A stretch of 64,000 nt of DNA from the NCBI GenBank assembly GCA_027296055.1, contig JAPUJT010000016.1, positions 1 through 64,000 of the forward strand, given 5' to 3'. The DNA is from Planctomycetota bacterium (lineage in GTDB: Bacteria; Planctomycetota; JAPUJT01). The notes under the pieces are model-generated. The model saw nothing but the letters and a program-made list of their open reading frames with translations. It was not told the origin of the DNA and did no database searches. Of the stretch, positions 50,593-58,840 are shown one piece after another. Each line of letters opens with the position of its first letter. Position 1 is the stretch's first letter. The translations under genes were made by a program, and so were the position numbers.

Positions 50593-51516
50593 TCACGTCC
50601 GCATAGGCGCGGAAATCCTTCTGTAGAGGACGCAGAAGGAGGCGCCGGTCAAGAGGGCGAGCAAGAGTGACGGAATCATCGGGTTGATGGGCAAATCTCC
50701 GAACCCGAAGATCCAGCTCTGGACCACCCCGACGGTGTGAAATAGAGAGAGGAGCGGCCATGTCCGATCGAGCTGAAGGAGGAGGAGGTAGGCCACCCAG
50801 CCTAGCACCCACACGGCGAACCAGGCGAACCCGGCATATCGACTCTCCGTAGTCAGTGAAGAAAAGGCAAGGGCAAGCATCGTCGTCGGGAGCATCAAGA
50901 CCACCGAACCGATCAGGATCCGGAACGGAAGGTGCCAGGTGTCGAGGAGCACGGAAAGAGAGGGTGATAAGGCGATGCCCACGCTGTAGATGACGAGCGC
51001 CGGAAGTGTCGTGATGAGGAAGACGTAGAAGCAGACCACCGTCGCCTTGCCCGCCAGGTATTCGATTTCTGTGATCGGTCTGGCGAAATACAGGAGAAAC
51101 GCCCGTGTCCGGAGGTCACCGCCGATCATGCCCGGTGCGATCAGGCCGACCATGAGGACCATGAGGATCGCCTGTGGCGCCCGAAAGAAGTTGAGCAGCA
51201 GATAGGCCCAGACCTGCGGGCGCGCCTCCACGGGGTCCTTCGCGACGGATTCGACTACCTCGTCCGGGATGAACCCGATGGAGCGCATCAGATTCGCGCC
51301 GCCCATTCCCGCGGAGTCCTGCACCACGGCGTACTCGTAGACGAAAAAGGTGGCCCCGAAATAGAGGAGGGGTGTCCAGGCGAGGATCAGTATCCTGCGG
51401 AGCCAGGGGCTCCTCCAGGCGAGGCGAATGCCCGTGTGCGCCAGCGTCCACCATCGGAGGAGAGGGGAGGTCAGCTCGCCGTTCCAGGCGCGATAACCGA
51501 GGTCATGGATGGGCAT
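50593..51516 (-). CDS. ABC-2 type permease (second)
   Basis: 307 residues with about six hydrophobic helices (ILILAWTPLLYFGATFFVY, AILMVLMVGLIAPGMIGGDL, VVCFYVFLITTLPALVIYSV, ILIGSVVLMLPTTMLALAFS, FAVWVLGWVAYLLLLQL, MIPSLLLALLTGASFCVL). GGDLRTRAFLLYFARPIT matches the ABC-2 permease loop. It overlaps the ATPase gene at 51503 by 14 bases. It likely forms a transporter with that ATPase, and the whole two-transporter block is co-transcribed. Confidence 0.85.
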   Translation of the reverse strand: MPIHDLGYRAWNGELTSPLLRWWTLAHTGIRLAWRSPWLRRILILAWTPLLYFGATFFVYEYAVVQDSAGMGGANLMRSIGFIPDEVVESVAKDPVEARPQVWAYLLLNFFRAPQAILMVLMVGLIAPGMIGGDLRTRAFLLYFARPITEIEYLAGKATVVCFYVFLITTLPALVIYSVGIALSPSLSVLLDTWHLPFRILIGSVVLMLPTTMLALAFSSLTTESRYAGFAWFAVWVLGWVAYLLLLQLDRTWPLLSLFHTVGVVQSWIFGFGDLPINPMIPSLLLALLTGASFCVLYRRISAPMRT

Positions 51517-52426
51517 CGTCCCCTCCTCCGATCGCCTCCATGAATATCTGCTCGAGCGAATTCCTGGACGGGTGGAGCGATCGAATCCCCACGCCGGCGT
51601 TCCGGGCGTGAGTCCACAAAGGTTCCACGTCGGCGGTGCGGACCGTCAGAGTTCCGTCGAGACCCACACGGGTCTCCAGTCCATGCTGCTCCAGGCTCTT
51701 GATGAACGGCGCCGGATCTCCGAGGACCCGGACATCGAACGTCTCCTCGGATGGCCGCCTCAGCACATCCAGCCTCTCGACGATCCGGACGGACCCGGCT
51801 GCCAGGATGACCACACGATCACAGGTTTCCTCGACATCGTGGAGTATGTGGGTGGAGTAGAGGATCGACTTGTTCGCCTTGTCGGCGAGCGTCCGGATCC
51901 GTCCCAGCATTTCGGCCCGGGCCTCGGGATCGAGACCCGCCGTAGGCTCATCGTAGATCAGCAGAGGTGGATCGTGAACCACCGACTGCGCGAACTTCAG
52001 CTTCTGCCGCATCCCCACCGAATAGGTCTCGACGCGACGGTATCTCTCCTGCTCGATCCCGGAGAAGTCGAGTATCTCGTGGGCCCTCCGAAGCGCCTCC
52101 GTCATGGGGATGCCCGTCAGCCGGGCGGCGAACTGTACCAGCGCCACCCCGGTCAGGCCGGCTACGTAACAGTCCTCCTCGGGCATGAAGCCGACGCGGC
52201 TGCGGATCTCCCTGGCCTGTTGGCCTATGCGGTATCCGAGCACCTCTCCGCTACCGCGGGTGACGCGGATGAAGCCCATGAGCGCCTTGATCAGGGTCGT
52301 CTTTCCCGCCCCGTTGGGTCCGAGGAGACCCGTGATCCCCGGCTCGATGTCGATGGAGACGTCGTCGAGGGCGCGGATACCCCGGTAGTGCTTCGTCAGA
52401 TTCCGGAGGCAGATCACGGGTTCCAT
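51503..52426 (-). CDS. ABC transporter ATP-binding protein (second)
   Basis: 307 residues from the ATG at 52426 (MEPVICLRNL), preceded by GAAGAAG; the longer upstream frame has no such site. Walker A GPNGAGKTT, signature YSVGMRQKLKFAQSVV, Walker B LLIYDEPTAGLD and switch His in YSTHILHDVE are present. It heads the minus-strand run that continues through permease, ATPase, permease, RND exporter, acyltransferase, LolA and TopA. The putative promoter lies 96-124 bases upstream of its start. Confidence 0.93.
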   Translation of the reverse strand: MEPVICLRNLTKHYRGIRALDDVSIDIEPGITGLLGPNGAGKTTLIKALMGFIRVTRGSGEVLGYRIGQQAREIRSRVGFMPEEDCYVAGLTGVALVQFAARLTGIPMTEALRRAHEILDFSGIEQERYRRVETYSVGMRQKLKFAQSVVHDPPLLIYDEPTAGLDPEARAEMLGRIRTLADKANKSILYSTHILHDVEETCDRVVILAAGSVRIVERLDVLRRPSEETFDVRVLGDPAPFIKSLEQHGLETRVGLDGTLTVRTADVEPLWTHARNAGVGIRSLHPSRNSLEQIFMEAIGGGDDAHP

Positions 52427-52521
52427 TCTTCTTCGATCGAGACGCGCCGAGGGGGCGCTGGATTTTCTCATCCCGGTCGGACTCACCGGCTTCTTCCATC
52501 CGATCGGCGTGAGGAGGACGG

Positions 52522-52550
52522 AGTATATCACTGTTGGGATGGCCACCCAA
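52522..52550 (-). promoter_or_regulatory. Promoter for the ABC/RND operon
   Basis: On the minus strand, TATACT (52527-52522) has TTGGGT (52550-52545) 17 bases upstream. The -10 is close to consensus and the -35 weak. It lies in the 305-base gap 52427-52731 between the divergent ABC operon and PilZ gene, which also holds the PilZ promoter at 52660-52688 and nothing else I recognise. Confidence 0.4.
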
Positions 52551-52659
52551 CGCTCCAGCCCCTCCCCGGACCCGGCCAGGAACCGGCTCCCGCCTCGGCT
52601 TCACGGATTGCCCTCGAGGCCGTTAATGCTCGGCTCTCTGGGAGTTAGGTCGATCTAAC

Positions 52660-52688
52660 CGGACAGTTTTCCTGCCATGGGATATACT
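52660..52688 (+). promoter_or_regulatory. Promoter for the first double-domain PilZ gene
   Basis: CGGACA (52660-52665), a 17-base spacer and TATACT (52683-52688) lie 44 bases before the ATG at 52732. The TATACTT string matches that before the other two PilZ genes (5131, 53569). Confidence 0.5.
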
Positions 52689-52731
52689 TGTTTGCTGATT
52701 CGGCAGGGAATGTGCCAGCGGTGAGGTAGAG

Positions 52732-53529
52732 ATGCGAGGCCCTGATCCAGGGGCCTCTGGCGGAGGATTCGGACCGGTGGAGAGGAGAAAGTACAAGCGC
52801 GTCCCCCAGGCCCTGCCCATCCGGATTTACGTCGGTGAGGTCGAGCAGATTTCTGAACATCGGACCGCCGACATCAGCGAGGGTGGGTTGTTCATCCGGA
52901 TGAAGGCTCCTCCCCAAGAAGGGGCCATCGTGGATCTCGAGTTCCGGCTGGGGGGGGCTCCGGCTCCGATCCGCGCGAGGGGCCGTATAGTTCGCTCCCT
53001 GCTTCATGAAGTGATCGACGGCAGCCCTCCCGGCATCGGCGTTCAGTTCACTGGACTGCCCAGAGAGAGTCGGAGCCGTATCCGTACGGTGATCGAGCGG
53101 TACAGCCATGAGCGCCGCTCCCAGGTGATCGAGCTGCCCCAGGGATTCCTGGAAGATGTTGACGCGCAGATCCGGAGCGCCCTCGAGGATCAAAAGCCGC
53201 CGGCCAGGATCGATCTGGAGATCCGTGTCCGCTTTCCCGAGGAGGAGAACTTCACGGGGGCTCTCGCCCATACCCTTGGCAGCGATGAGATCTTCGTCCA
53301 GTCCGGGACTTTCTGGCCGATGGGGACGACGGTGAAGCTCCAGGTCCTGGTCGACGGAGCCAAGGATTGGGTCTTCGGGGAGGGCGCGATCACACGAGCA
53401 GTCTACTCCTCGGGGACGGCGGGGACGCCGCCGGGGCCGGGCGTGGCCGTCACCCTGAGCCCCTCGAGCGAGGAATTGCTCGAGACCATCGCCTCGATAG
53501 CCGCCAGAGCCAAAAATCTCGCCATCTAG
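52732..53529 (+). CDS. PilZ-domain protein, TIGR02266-like, copy 1
   Basis: 265 residues. The N-terminal PilZ (about 15-125) starts ERRKYKRVPQALPIRIYVGE, with the RxxxR-like basic element, the DISEGGLFIRM form of D/N-x-S-x-x-G and PGIGVQFTG. A linker leads to a second beta-rich domain (about 155-255: IDLEIRVRFPEEENFTGALA, FGEGAITRAVYSS, PGVAVTLSPSS) with a PilZ-like end but no clear RxxxR. The pattern fits TIGR02266-type proteins of delta-like bacteria, which are usually c-di-GMP linked. A paralog follows after 143 bases with its own matching upstream motif. Confidence 0.82.
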   Translation: MRGPDPGASGGGFGPVERRKYKRVPQALPIRIYVGEVEQISEHRTADISEGGLFIRMKAPPQEGAIVDLEFRLGGAPAPIRARGRIVRSLLHEVIDGSPPGIGVQFTGLPRESRSRIRTVIERYSHERRSQVIELPQGFLEDVDAQIRSALEDQKPPARIDLEIRVRFPEEENFTGALAHTLGSDEIFVQSGTFWPMGTTVKLQVLVDGAKDWVFGEGAITRAVYSSGTAGTPPGPGVAVTLSPSSEELLETIASIAARAKNLAI

Positions 53530-53672
53530 CCCGATCTTCCGGTCCCGGCCGAATTTCAACGAATGGGTTATACTTTTGCAGCGATTCTGCAGCGAACGCG
53601 CCTGCGTTCGGGGAGGAGGTTCGAGGCCATGGCCGCGGGGTGCCTCCCCCCCCTGCCGGAGGAACTGGGCCG

Positions 53673-54446
53673 ATGGAGAAGAGGAAGCACAAGCGTGTTT
53701 CCCTGGTCTTCCCCCTGAGGATCTGTATCGCGGAAATAGAGCAAATCGCCTGCCGGGAGGCTGTGGACCTGAGCGAGGGCGGATTGTTCGTCCGCATGAC
53801 CACTCCTCCGAGGATTGGCGCGCGGGTTAATCTCGAATTCTCCCTACCGACATCGGACAAGCCGGTACAGGCCGAGGGCCGTGTCGTCCGCGCCATCTCC
53901 AAGCAATCCAAGGACGGGACCCCCCCCGGGGTCGGTATACAATTCTACATGCTGGGCAACGAAGCCCGGGAGACCATCCAGGGAGCCGTCGGTGAGCTCA
54001 GAAACGATCGACACTCCCAGATCATCGAGCTGCCCGGCGGGTTTCTGGAGGCGGTGGATCGTGAAATCCAGGAGAACCTCCCCGCTGGCGCGGCCGAGAC
54101 CGAGATCGGGATCGATCTGGAGGTTCGCGTCCGTTTCCCGGAAGATGACGGATTCAGCGGAGCGGCTGCCCACACCCTGCCGAACGAAGAGATATTCATC
54201 CGGTCGGACCTCTTGAGGCCGATGGGGACCCGTCTCAGCCTGGAGGCGCGGATCGAAGGGACGAACGAATGGGTCGTCGGTGAGGGAGTCATCGTCCGGG
54301 CCATCTATTCATCCGGGAGTGCCCAGACCCCGGCAGGTCCCGGTATCGCCGTCGGCCTGACCCCGTCGAGCGCCGAGCTGCGTAGCTACGTCCAGTCACT
54401 CCTCCCCCGAGTCAAAGACTCGAGCTCCACCAACCAGAATTCGTAG
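53673..54446 (+). CDS. PilZ-domain protein, TIGR02266-like, copy 2
   Basis: 257 residues from the ATG at 53673 (MEKRKHKRV), with CCGGAGGAA 10 bases before; alternatives upstream lack sites. It is a paralog of the preceding protein over the full length: KRKHKRVSLVFPLRI, DLSEGGLFVRMTTPP, PGVGIQFYM, FLEAVDREIQENL, VRFPEDDGFSGAAAHTLPNE, GIAVGLTPSSAEL. The leaders also match (GGGTTATACTTTTGCAG against GGGATATACTTGTTTGC), so the duplication included the promoter. A TATACT box is at 53569-53574. It should bind c-di-GMP or be a structural relative. Confidence 0.82.
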   Translation: MEKRKHKRVSLVFPLRICIAEIEQIACREAVDLSEGGLFVRMTTPPRIGARVNLEFSLPTSDKPVQAEGRVVRAISKQSKDGTPPGVGIQFYMLGNEARETIQGAVGELRNDRHSQIIELPGGFLEAVDREIQENLPAGAAETEIGIDLEVRVRFPEDDGFSGAAAHTLPNEEIFIRSDLLRPMGTRLSLEARIEGTNEWVVGEGVIVRAIYSSGSAQTPAGPGIAVGLTPSSAELRSYVQSLLPRVKDSSSTNQNS

Positions 54447-54515
54447 CAAAAATCGATAAAGGGATTGACAGTCGGATGCCCCGCGGGTATTTGATTACCG
54501 CTCAATTCGGGGGAG

Positions 54516-54779
54516 ATGCCTGTGAACGAACCGGGGAAGATTCCGAGTAGGCCAAGACCGCAGTATCTCGCATCCGTATGCGGGATCTGCGGGTCGGTAT
54601 TCAGTCCCCGAGTGGCGCATTTCCACCTCGTCGCCAAGAAGAGCATCTCCGAAAGAATCAGAAAGGTTCACCCGGGTTGGGAAGCCTCGGAGGAGGCCTG
54701 CCCGCCCTGTGTGGAATCCGCCCTCGCCCGCCGCACCCCCTTCCGGATCCCCTTTCTCCCCCGTCTCGTCGGGAGATAA
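54516..54779 (+). CDS. Small Cys-pair (zinc-ribbon-like) protein
   Basis: 87 residues, ATG after GGGGGAG. Two Cys pairs, VCGICGSVF and ACPPCVESA, spaced about 40 residues, would suit one zinc site. The N-terminus is Pro/Arg-rich and the C-terminus basic (ARRTPFRIPFLPRLVGR). No family recognised. It could bind RNA, DNA or a partner protein. Its stop lies in a 10-bp tandem repeat (GGGAGATAAG twice) next to a REP-like element. Confidence 0.55.
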   Translation: MPVNEPGKIPSRPRPQYLASVCGICGSVFSPRVAHFHLVAKKSISERIRKVHPGWEASEEACPPCVESALARRTPFRIPFLPRLVGR

Positions 54780-54863
54780 GGGGAGATAAGGGGACACTCA
54801 CTTAATTATTCGACGTAAACACCAGTAACGCAATCACTTGCGAATTAAGGGGACACACGTTTA
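54771..54863. repeat. REP-like GGGGACAC element with 10-bp tandem repeat
   Basis: GGGAGATAAG occurs twice (54771-54780, 54781-54790). Then GGGGACACTCACTTAATT (54790-54807) and, 40 bases on, GAATTAAGGGGACACACG (54842-54859), with TTAATTATTCG (54802-54812) facing GCGAATTAAG as a short inverted arm. Strings like AATTAAGGGGACAC recall dispersed palindromes of REP-associated transposases. The 216-base gap to the DUF1028 gene holds nothing else I see. Confidence 0.55.
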
Positions 54864-54995
54864 ACTATACGCCGCGGTCCGTCCAGCGTGAATGTAAGGC
54901 ACGTTGGCGGATCTCGGGCGCTCGGGCCGGGTTTCGCCGAGCCTGCTTTTGCATAGCGCTCCCGCATGGTCGGGGTCGCGGATCGGAGGAAGGAT

Positions 54996-56024
54996 ATGCA
55001 TCCAGCGAGCCTGTTCATGATGCTGATCTTCTTGACCCCTCCCTCGATGGAGACGGTGCCTCGGCCGGGCCTGAGGCGTCCGGTGGCGACCTATTCGATC
55101 GTGGCGCGAGATCCAGCGACGGGAGAGATGGGTGTGGCGGTGCAGTCCCACTGGTTCTCGGTCGGACCGATTGTCCCCTGGGCGGAACCGGGAGTGGGGG
55201 CGGTGGCCACTCAGTCCTTCGTCGATCCCAGATACGGTCCCCTGGGACTCGAGTTGATGCGCGCAGGACGTAGCGCAGAGGAGGCCCTGTCGGCGCTCGT
55301 CTCGACGGACAAGGGGGAGGCAGTGCGTCAGGTGGCGATGGTGGATGCCAAGGGTCGCGTGGCCGCCCACACGGGGAGCCGGGCGATCTTCGCCGCCGGC
55401 CATCAGCTTGGGAACCAATACTCGGTCCAGGCCAATCTCATGGAAAAGCCGACGGTCTGGCCCGCCATGGCCAAGGCCTACGAGGCGTCGGGAGGAGATC
55501 TGGCCGAGCGCTTGCTCGCCGCCCTGGAGGCGGCCGAGGCGGAAGGCGGGGACATTCGCGGCAGACAGTCGGCGGCGATCCTCGTCGTGTCCGCGACCTC
55601 GACCGGAAAGCCGTGGACGGATAGATTGTTCGATCTCCGGGTGGAGGATCACCCGAAGCCCGTCGCGGAGCTTCGGAGGCTGGTCCAGCTCCAGAGGGCC
55701 TACCGAAAGCTCAACGAGGGCGACGAGTGGGTAACCGAGAAGGAGATGGACAAGGCAATGGCCGCCTACAAGGAGGCGACCACCATTGTCCCCGATGAGG
55801 CGACCAACGGCGAGGCTGCCTTCTGGGTAGGCATCACGCTGGTGGGGGAGAAGAGACTGGATGAGGCGATCCCTTACATGATACGGGCGTACCGCCAGGA
55901 CAAGAACTGGGCGGTGTTGGTGCCCCGGCTACCCGCGTCCGGTCTGCTTCCCGACGACGAGGGTCTCATCGAGAAGCTCGTCGCCGCCATGAAGCAAGAC
56001 AAGAAAGAGAACGAAGACGAATAG
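54996..56024 (+). CDS. DUF1028-family protein with putative peptidoglycan-binding C-terminal domain
   Basis: 342 residues from the ATG at 54996 after GGAGGAAGG; an ATG at 54966 lacks a site. A hydrophobic leader (ASLFMMLIFLTPPS) is followed by the DUF1028 domain (about 30-235: VATYSIVARDPATGEMGVAV, cited in part; AVATQSFVDPRYGP; AAHTGSRAI). DUF1028 has an Ntn-hydrolase-like fold, with function not settled. A C-terminal helical region (about 250-342: YKEATTIVPDEATNGEAAFWVG) resembles the small domain often attached to DUF1028 proteins and thought to bind peptidoglycan. A paralog follows after 23 bases. Confidence 0.88.
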   Translation: MHPASLFMMLIFLTPPSMETVPRPGLRRPVATYSIVARDPATGEMGVAVQSHWFSVGPIVPWAEPGVGAVATQSFVDPRYGPLGLELMRAGRSAEEALSALVSTDKGEAVRQVAMVDAKGRVAAHTGSRAIFAAGHQLGNQYSVQANLMEKPTVWPAMAKAYEASGGDLAERLLAALEAAEAEGGDIRGRQSAAILVVSATSTGKPWTDRLFDLRVEDHPKPVAELRRLVQLQRAYRKLNEGDEWVTEKEMDKAMAAYKEATTIVPDEATNGEAAFWVGITLVGEKRLDEAIPYMIRAYRQDKNWAVLVPRLPASGLLPDDEGLIEKLVAAMKQDKKENEDE

Positions 56025-56047
56025 GTATGGAGAAGGGAGCCGAACCG

Positions 56048-56812
56048 ATGTCGATGCGATCCCGCGTTCTTGTCCCGGCCGCCTTCGTCACTTTCCTCCT
56101 CGTGACTTCGGGCTGTCGCTTGCCGAGCAGCGCGACGCCCGAGCCTGTCGCCACGTTCTCGATCGTCGGCTACGATCCGGAGACGAAGGAGGTCGGCGTC
56201 GCCGTTCAGTCCCGTGTCTTCTCCGTTGGAGGGGGCGTGATCTGGGGCGAGGCGGACGTGGGGGTGGTGGCGACACAGGCGTATGTGGACGTGAGCTACG
56301 GTCCCAAGGCCCTGGAGTTGCTGAAAGAGGGGCTCGAGCCGGAGGAAGTACTGCGGCGCGTGCTCGAATCGGATCCGGATCCCCAACCGAGGGGATGGCC
56401 GAAGACGGGGCGGCAGTTCTCCGTGATGAACGCCGAAGGCAAGGTGGCGACACACACGGGAACCCGGGCGAGCGCATGGGCGGGACACCGGATTGGCGAG
56501 GGTTGCTCCGCCCAGGGAAACCTGCTCGCGGGGGAAGACGTGGTGAAGGGGACGGTCAAGGCCTTCGAATCGACGGAAGGTCATCTCTCCCTGCGGTTAC
56601 TCGCCGCCATCGAGGCGGGGCAGAAGGCGGGTGGCGACAAGCGAGGCATGCAATCCGCGGCAATGCTGATCGTGAAGAAGAACGGAGGCCCCTGGCTCAA
56701 CAACGATCGGGTCCTGCGGCTCCAGGTGGACGATCACAAGGAACCGATCGCCGAGCTTCGGCGGCTCGTCGAGCTGTCGGCGAAATGGAGGAGGTTTGCG
56801 CGCCGGCGATAG
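56048..56812 (+). CDS. DUF1028-family lipoprotein
   Basis: 254 residues from the ATG at 56048, with AAGGGAG 8 bases upstream; an ATG at 56027 has no site. Leader VLVPAAFVTFLLVTSGC ends in a lipobox Cys. The DUF1028 domain follows (VATFSIVGYDPETKEVGVAV; GVVATQAYVDVSYGPKALEL; VATHTGTRASAW). It lacks the C-terminal domain of its upstream paralog, ending soon after LRRLVELSAKWRR. Both proteins end the DUF1028 unit with LRRLV. It is likely anchored at the periplasmic membrane face and paired with the first protein. Confidence 0.88.
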   Translation: MSMRSRVLVPAAFVTFLLVTSGCRLPSSATPEPVATFSIVGYDPETKEVGVAVQSRVFSVGGGVIWGEADVGVVATQAYVDVSYGPKALELLKEGLEPEEVLRRVLESDPDPQPRGWPKTGRQFSVMNAEGKVATHTGTRASAWAGHRIGEGCSAQGNLLAGEDVVKGTVKAFESTEGHLSLRLLAAIEAGQKAGGDKRGMQSAAMLIVKKNGGPWLNNDRVLRLQVDDHKEPIAELRRLVELSAKWRRFARRR

Positions 56813-56891
56813 CGAGACTTGCGGGAAGGTCATGGCCGGGTTTAGTCTGGCCGTATCGGGTTAGAGAGACATCTCACGAAAGGAGGAGGGC

Positions 56892-57107
56892 ATGTCAGGT
56901 AGCGTGTACAAGGTGGTCGAGCTGGTCGGGACCAGCACCGAGTCCTGGGAGATGGCCGCTTCGGCCGCCATCGAGCTGGCCTCGAAGAGCCTCAGGGATC
57001 TTCGAGTCGCCGAGATATCCCAGATGGACGTGCAGATCAAGGACGGGAAGATCGAGCTCTACCGGACGAAGTTGAAGGTCTCCTTCAAGTACGAAGGGGC
57101 CAGCTGA
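56892..57107 (+). CDS. Dodecin (flavin-binding)
   Basis: 71 residues, ATG after AGGAGG. The chain matches dodecin: VYKVVELVGTSTESWEMAAS (the Trp stacks on the flavin in known dodecins), the helix AAIELASKSLRDL, then strands AEISQMDVQIKDGKIELYR and LKVSFKYEG. Dodecins form 12-mers that hold FMN or riboflavin in pairs and buffer or store flavin. Here the gene stands alone between DUF1028 and WD40 genes. No flavin gene is nearby to suggest a link, other than the FMN-dependent PfaD at 59.2 kb. Confidence 0.9.
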   Translation: MSGSVYKVVELVGTSTESWEMAASAAIELASKSLRDLRVAEISQMDVQIKDGKIELYRTKLKVSFKYEGAS

Positions 57108-57118
57108 GCAGGATCACC

Positions 57119-58123
57119 GTGAAACATCGCATCCTCGCTGCTGCGGCAGTCATCGCGGGCGTCTCTGCCGGCCTCTGCGCTGCAGCGCGCGCCTCCTTTA
57201 TTCAGGAAGACGAACCGGCGGAGTGGAGGGTTCGCGTCTTCGAGGAGAAGAGGGAGTCGCGGGCGCGAGTGCATAGCCTCGCCTTCGGCCCGAAGGGTCG
57301 GATGCTCGTCTCCGGGCGCGACGATGGCGTCAAGGTCTGGGATGTTCGCAAGGGCCGCGGAATCCGATTCCTGACGGGTCAGCAGGGGGGGGGATGGACG
57401 ATGGCCCTCGATCCGACGGGGAAGCTGGTCGCGGCGAGCACCCCGGCCGCGGACGGGATGCACGACGTCCTCCACATATGGCAGATCGCCACCGGGACCG
57501 AGATCCGATCGATCGGGGCGCCGAAGGGCCGATTCACCTCCGTCGCGTTCGACCGGAAAGGGAGGCTCCTCGCGGCCGGAGCGCAGGACAGGTCGCTCCG
57601 GATGTGGCGGGTGGGCAGCGGGTCGGAGATCCACAATCTCGCTGGACACGAAGGGGACGTCGTGGCGATGGAGTTCAGCCCGAACGGGAAGATCCTGGCG
57701 ACGGCGGGGACGGCGGATCCGGTCCGTCTCTGGGATGTGAAGTTAGGAAGAGAGGTCCGAGTGCTCGGCCAGCTCTCACGGATGGCGAAGGCGGTCGCCT
57801 TCACTCCGGACGGCAAGTCCATCGTCACTGGAGGCCCAGTGAATTACCTTCGAGTGTGGGATCCGAAAACCGGCGATGAGATCCGATCCATCCAGGGCCA
57901 CTTCAGGGGCGTGCTCGCGATTGCCCTCAGCCCGGACGGAAAATACCTCGCCTCCGGCGGCGAAGACGAGGAGTTGCGCGTCTGGAATGTGGCTGACTGG
58001 ACCGAGGCCGCCACCCTCACGGGCCATCGAGGTGCGGTGAAGGCCCTCGCCTTCAGCCGCGACTCGAAGGTTCTCGCCTCCGCAGGGGACGACAAGAGGA
58101 TCCGCCTCTGGCAGGTCGAGTAG
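57119..58123 (+). CDS. Exported WD40 beta-propeller protein
   Basis: 334 residues from a GTG 12 bases after dodecin. A leader (ILAAAAVIAGVSAGLCAAARA) is followed by about seven WD40-like repeats (GVKVWDV, VLHIWQI, SLRMWRV, PVRLWDV, YLRVWDP, ELRVWNV, RIRLWQV), enough for one closed seven-blade propeller. GH-to-WD spacing is regular (LAGHEGDV, IQGHFRGV, LTGHRGAV). It is a binding scaffold in the periplasm; the partner is unknown. The 192-base gap after it (58124-58315) holds nothing I recognise. Confidence 0.88.
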   Translation: MKHRILAAAAVIAGVSAGLCAAARASFIQEDEPAEWRVRVFEEKRESRARVHSLAFGPKGRMLVSGRDDGVKVWDVRKGRGIRFLTGQQGGGWTMALDPTGKLVAASTPAADGMHDVLHIWQIATGTEIRSIGAPKGRFTSVAFDRKGRLLAAGAQDRSLRMWRVGSGSEIHNLAGHEGDVVAMEFSPNGKILATAGTADPVRLWDVKLGREVRVLGQLSRMAKAVAFTPDGKSIVTGGPVNYLRVWDPKTGDEIRSIQGHFRGVLAIALSPDGKYLASGGEDEELRVWNVADWTEAATLTGHRGAVKALAFSRDSKVLASAGDDKRIRLWQVE

Positions 58124-58315
58124 CAGTCGACCTGGACGCTTCGCGACCGGATCACACCCTCCCGAATTTCCACCGACGCATATTGTGGTACCAGGTGACG
58201 GTTCGCGTCACTCGGAGGGCGTCCCCTGTCCAGCCACACAGGCAAACGAGGCACGAGTGGTCGGTATCGAATTTGCTCCACGCGGAGAGTCTCGGGAGCT
58301 GTACGGAGAGGATCC

Positions 58316-58840
58316 ATGGCCGACCGGTCTACCCAGACTTCGCAATCCCAGCGGTACACGCTCCGCACGCTCATGATGTCAGTAGGTCTCCTGTTTCTGG
58401 GCATCCGCTTCGGGGTGCCCCTGATGGATCCCTCGTCCCACTGCCACAGGTCCGGCGAGTCGAACGCCGGTCGAATCCTCTACTCCATAGGCAGAGCCCA
58501 GACTCGGTTCTATAAGGAGGACCCGGATGGGGATGGCATCCAGAACTATGCCAGGTCGCTTTCCGAGCTAGGTGGCGTGGGTCTCATCGACCCCTACCTG
58601 GCGGGGGGGACCCGGGGTTCTTACGCATACGAGATGTCGAGTGACGGTAAAACTTGGAGCTGCCATGCGACCCCACAGGTCCCCGGATGGCGCTGCAGTA
58701 GGACCTGGCCATCGTCGAACTGTGGCAGATCGTACGACTACAGAAATCTCGTGATTTGCCCGGACGCCACGGTCCGTGCCTCTCGAGCCGGTCCCGCCCA
58801 CTGCCAGTCACCTGAATTCATGAGCGGGTTCGTTTTCTGA
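58316..58840 (+). CDS. Membrane-anchored pilin/pseudopilin-like protein
   Basis: 174 residues. A basic N-terminus (TSQSQRYTLRTL) and a hydrophobic helix (LMMSVGLLFLGIRF) come first, without the classical prepilin G|FTLIE site. The chain then shows the pilin-like C-terminal pattern: helix GRILYSIGRAQTRFYKED, DGDGIQNYARSLSELGGVGLI, GTRGSYAYEM, and several Cys (HCHRSG, WSCHATP, WRCSRTW, SNCGRS). It resembles minor pilin-like proteins of planctomycete type that check for long loops, but the family is uncertain. Seven or more Cys suggest disulfides. Confidence 0.5.
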   Translation: MADRSTQTSQSQRYTLRTLMMSVGLLFLGIRFGVPLMDPSSHCHRSGESNAGRILYSIGRAQTRFYKEDPDGDGIQNYARSLSELGGVGLIDPYLAGGTRGSYAYEMSSDGKTWSCHATPQVPGWRCSRTWPSSNCGRSYDYRNLVICPDATVRASRAGPAHCQSPEFMSGFVF

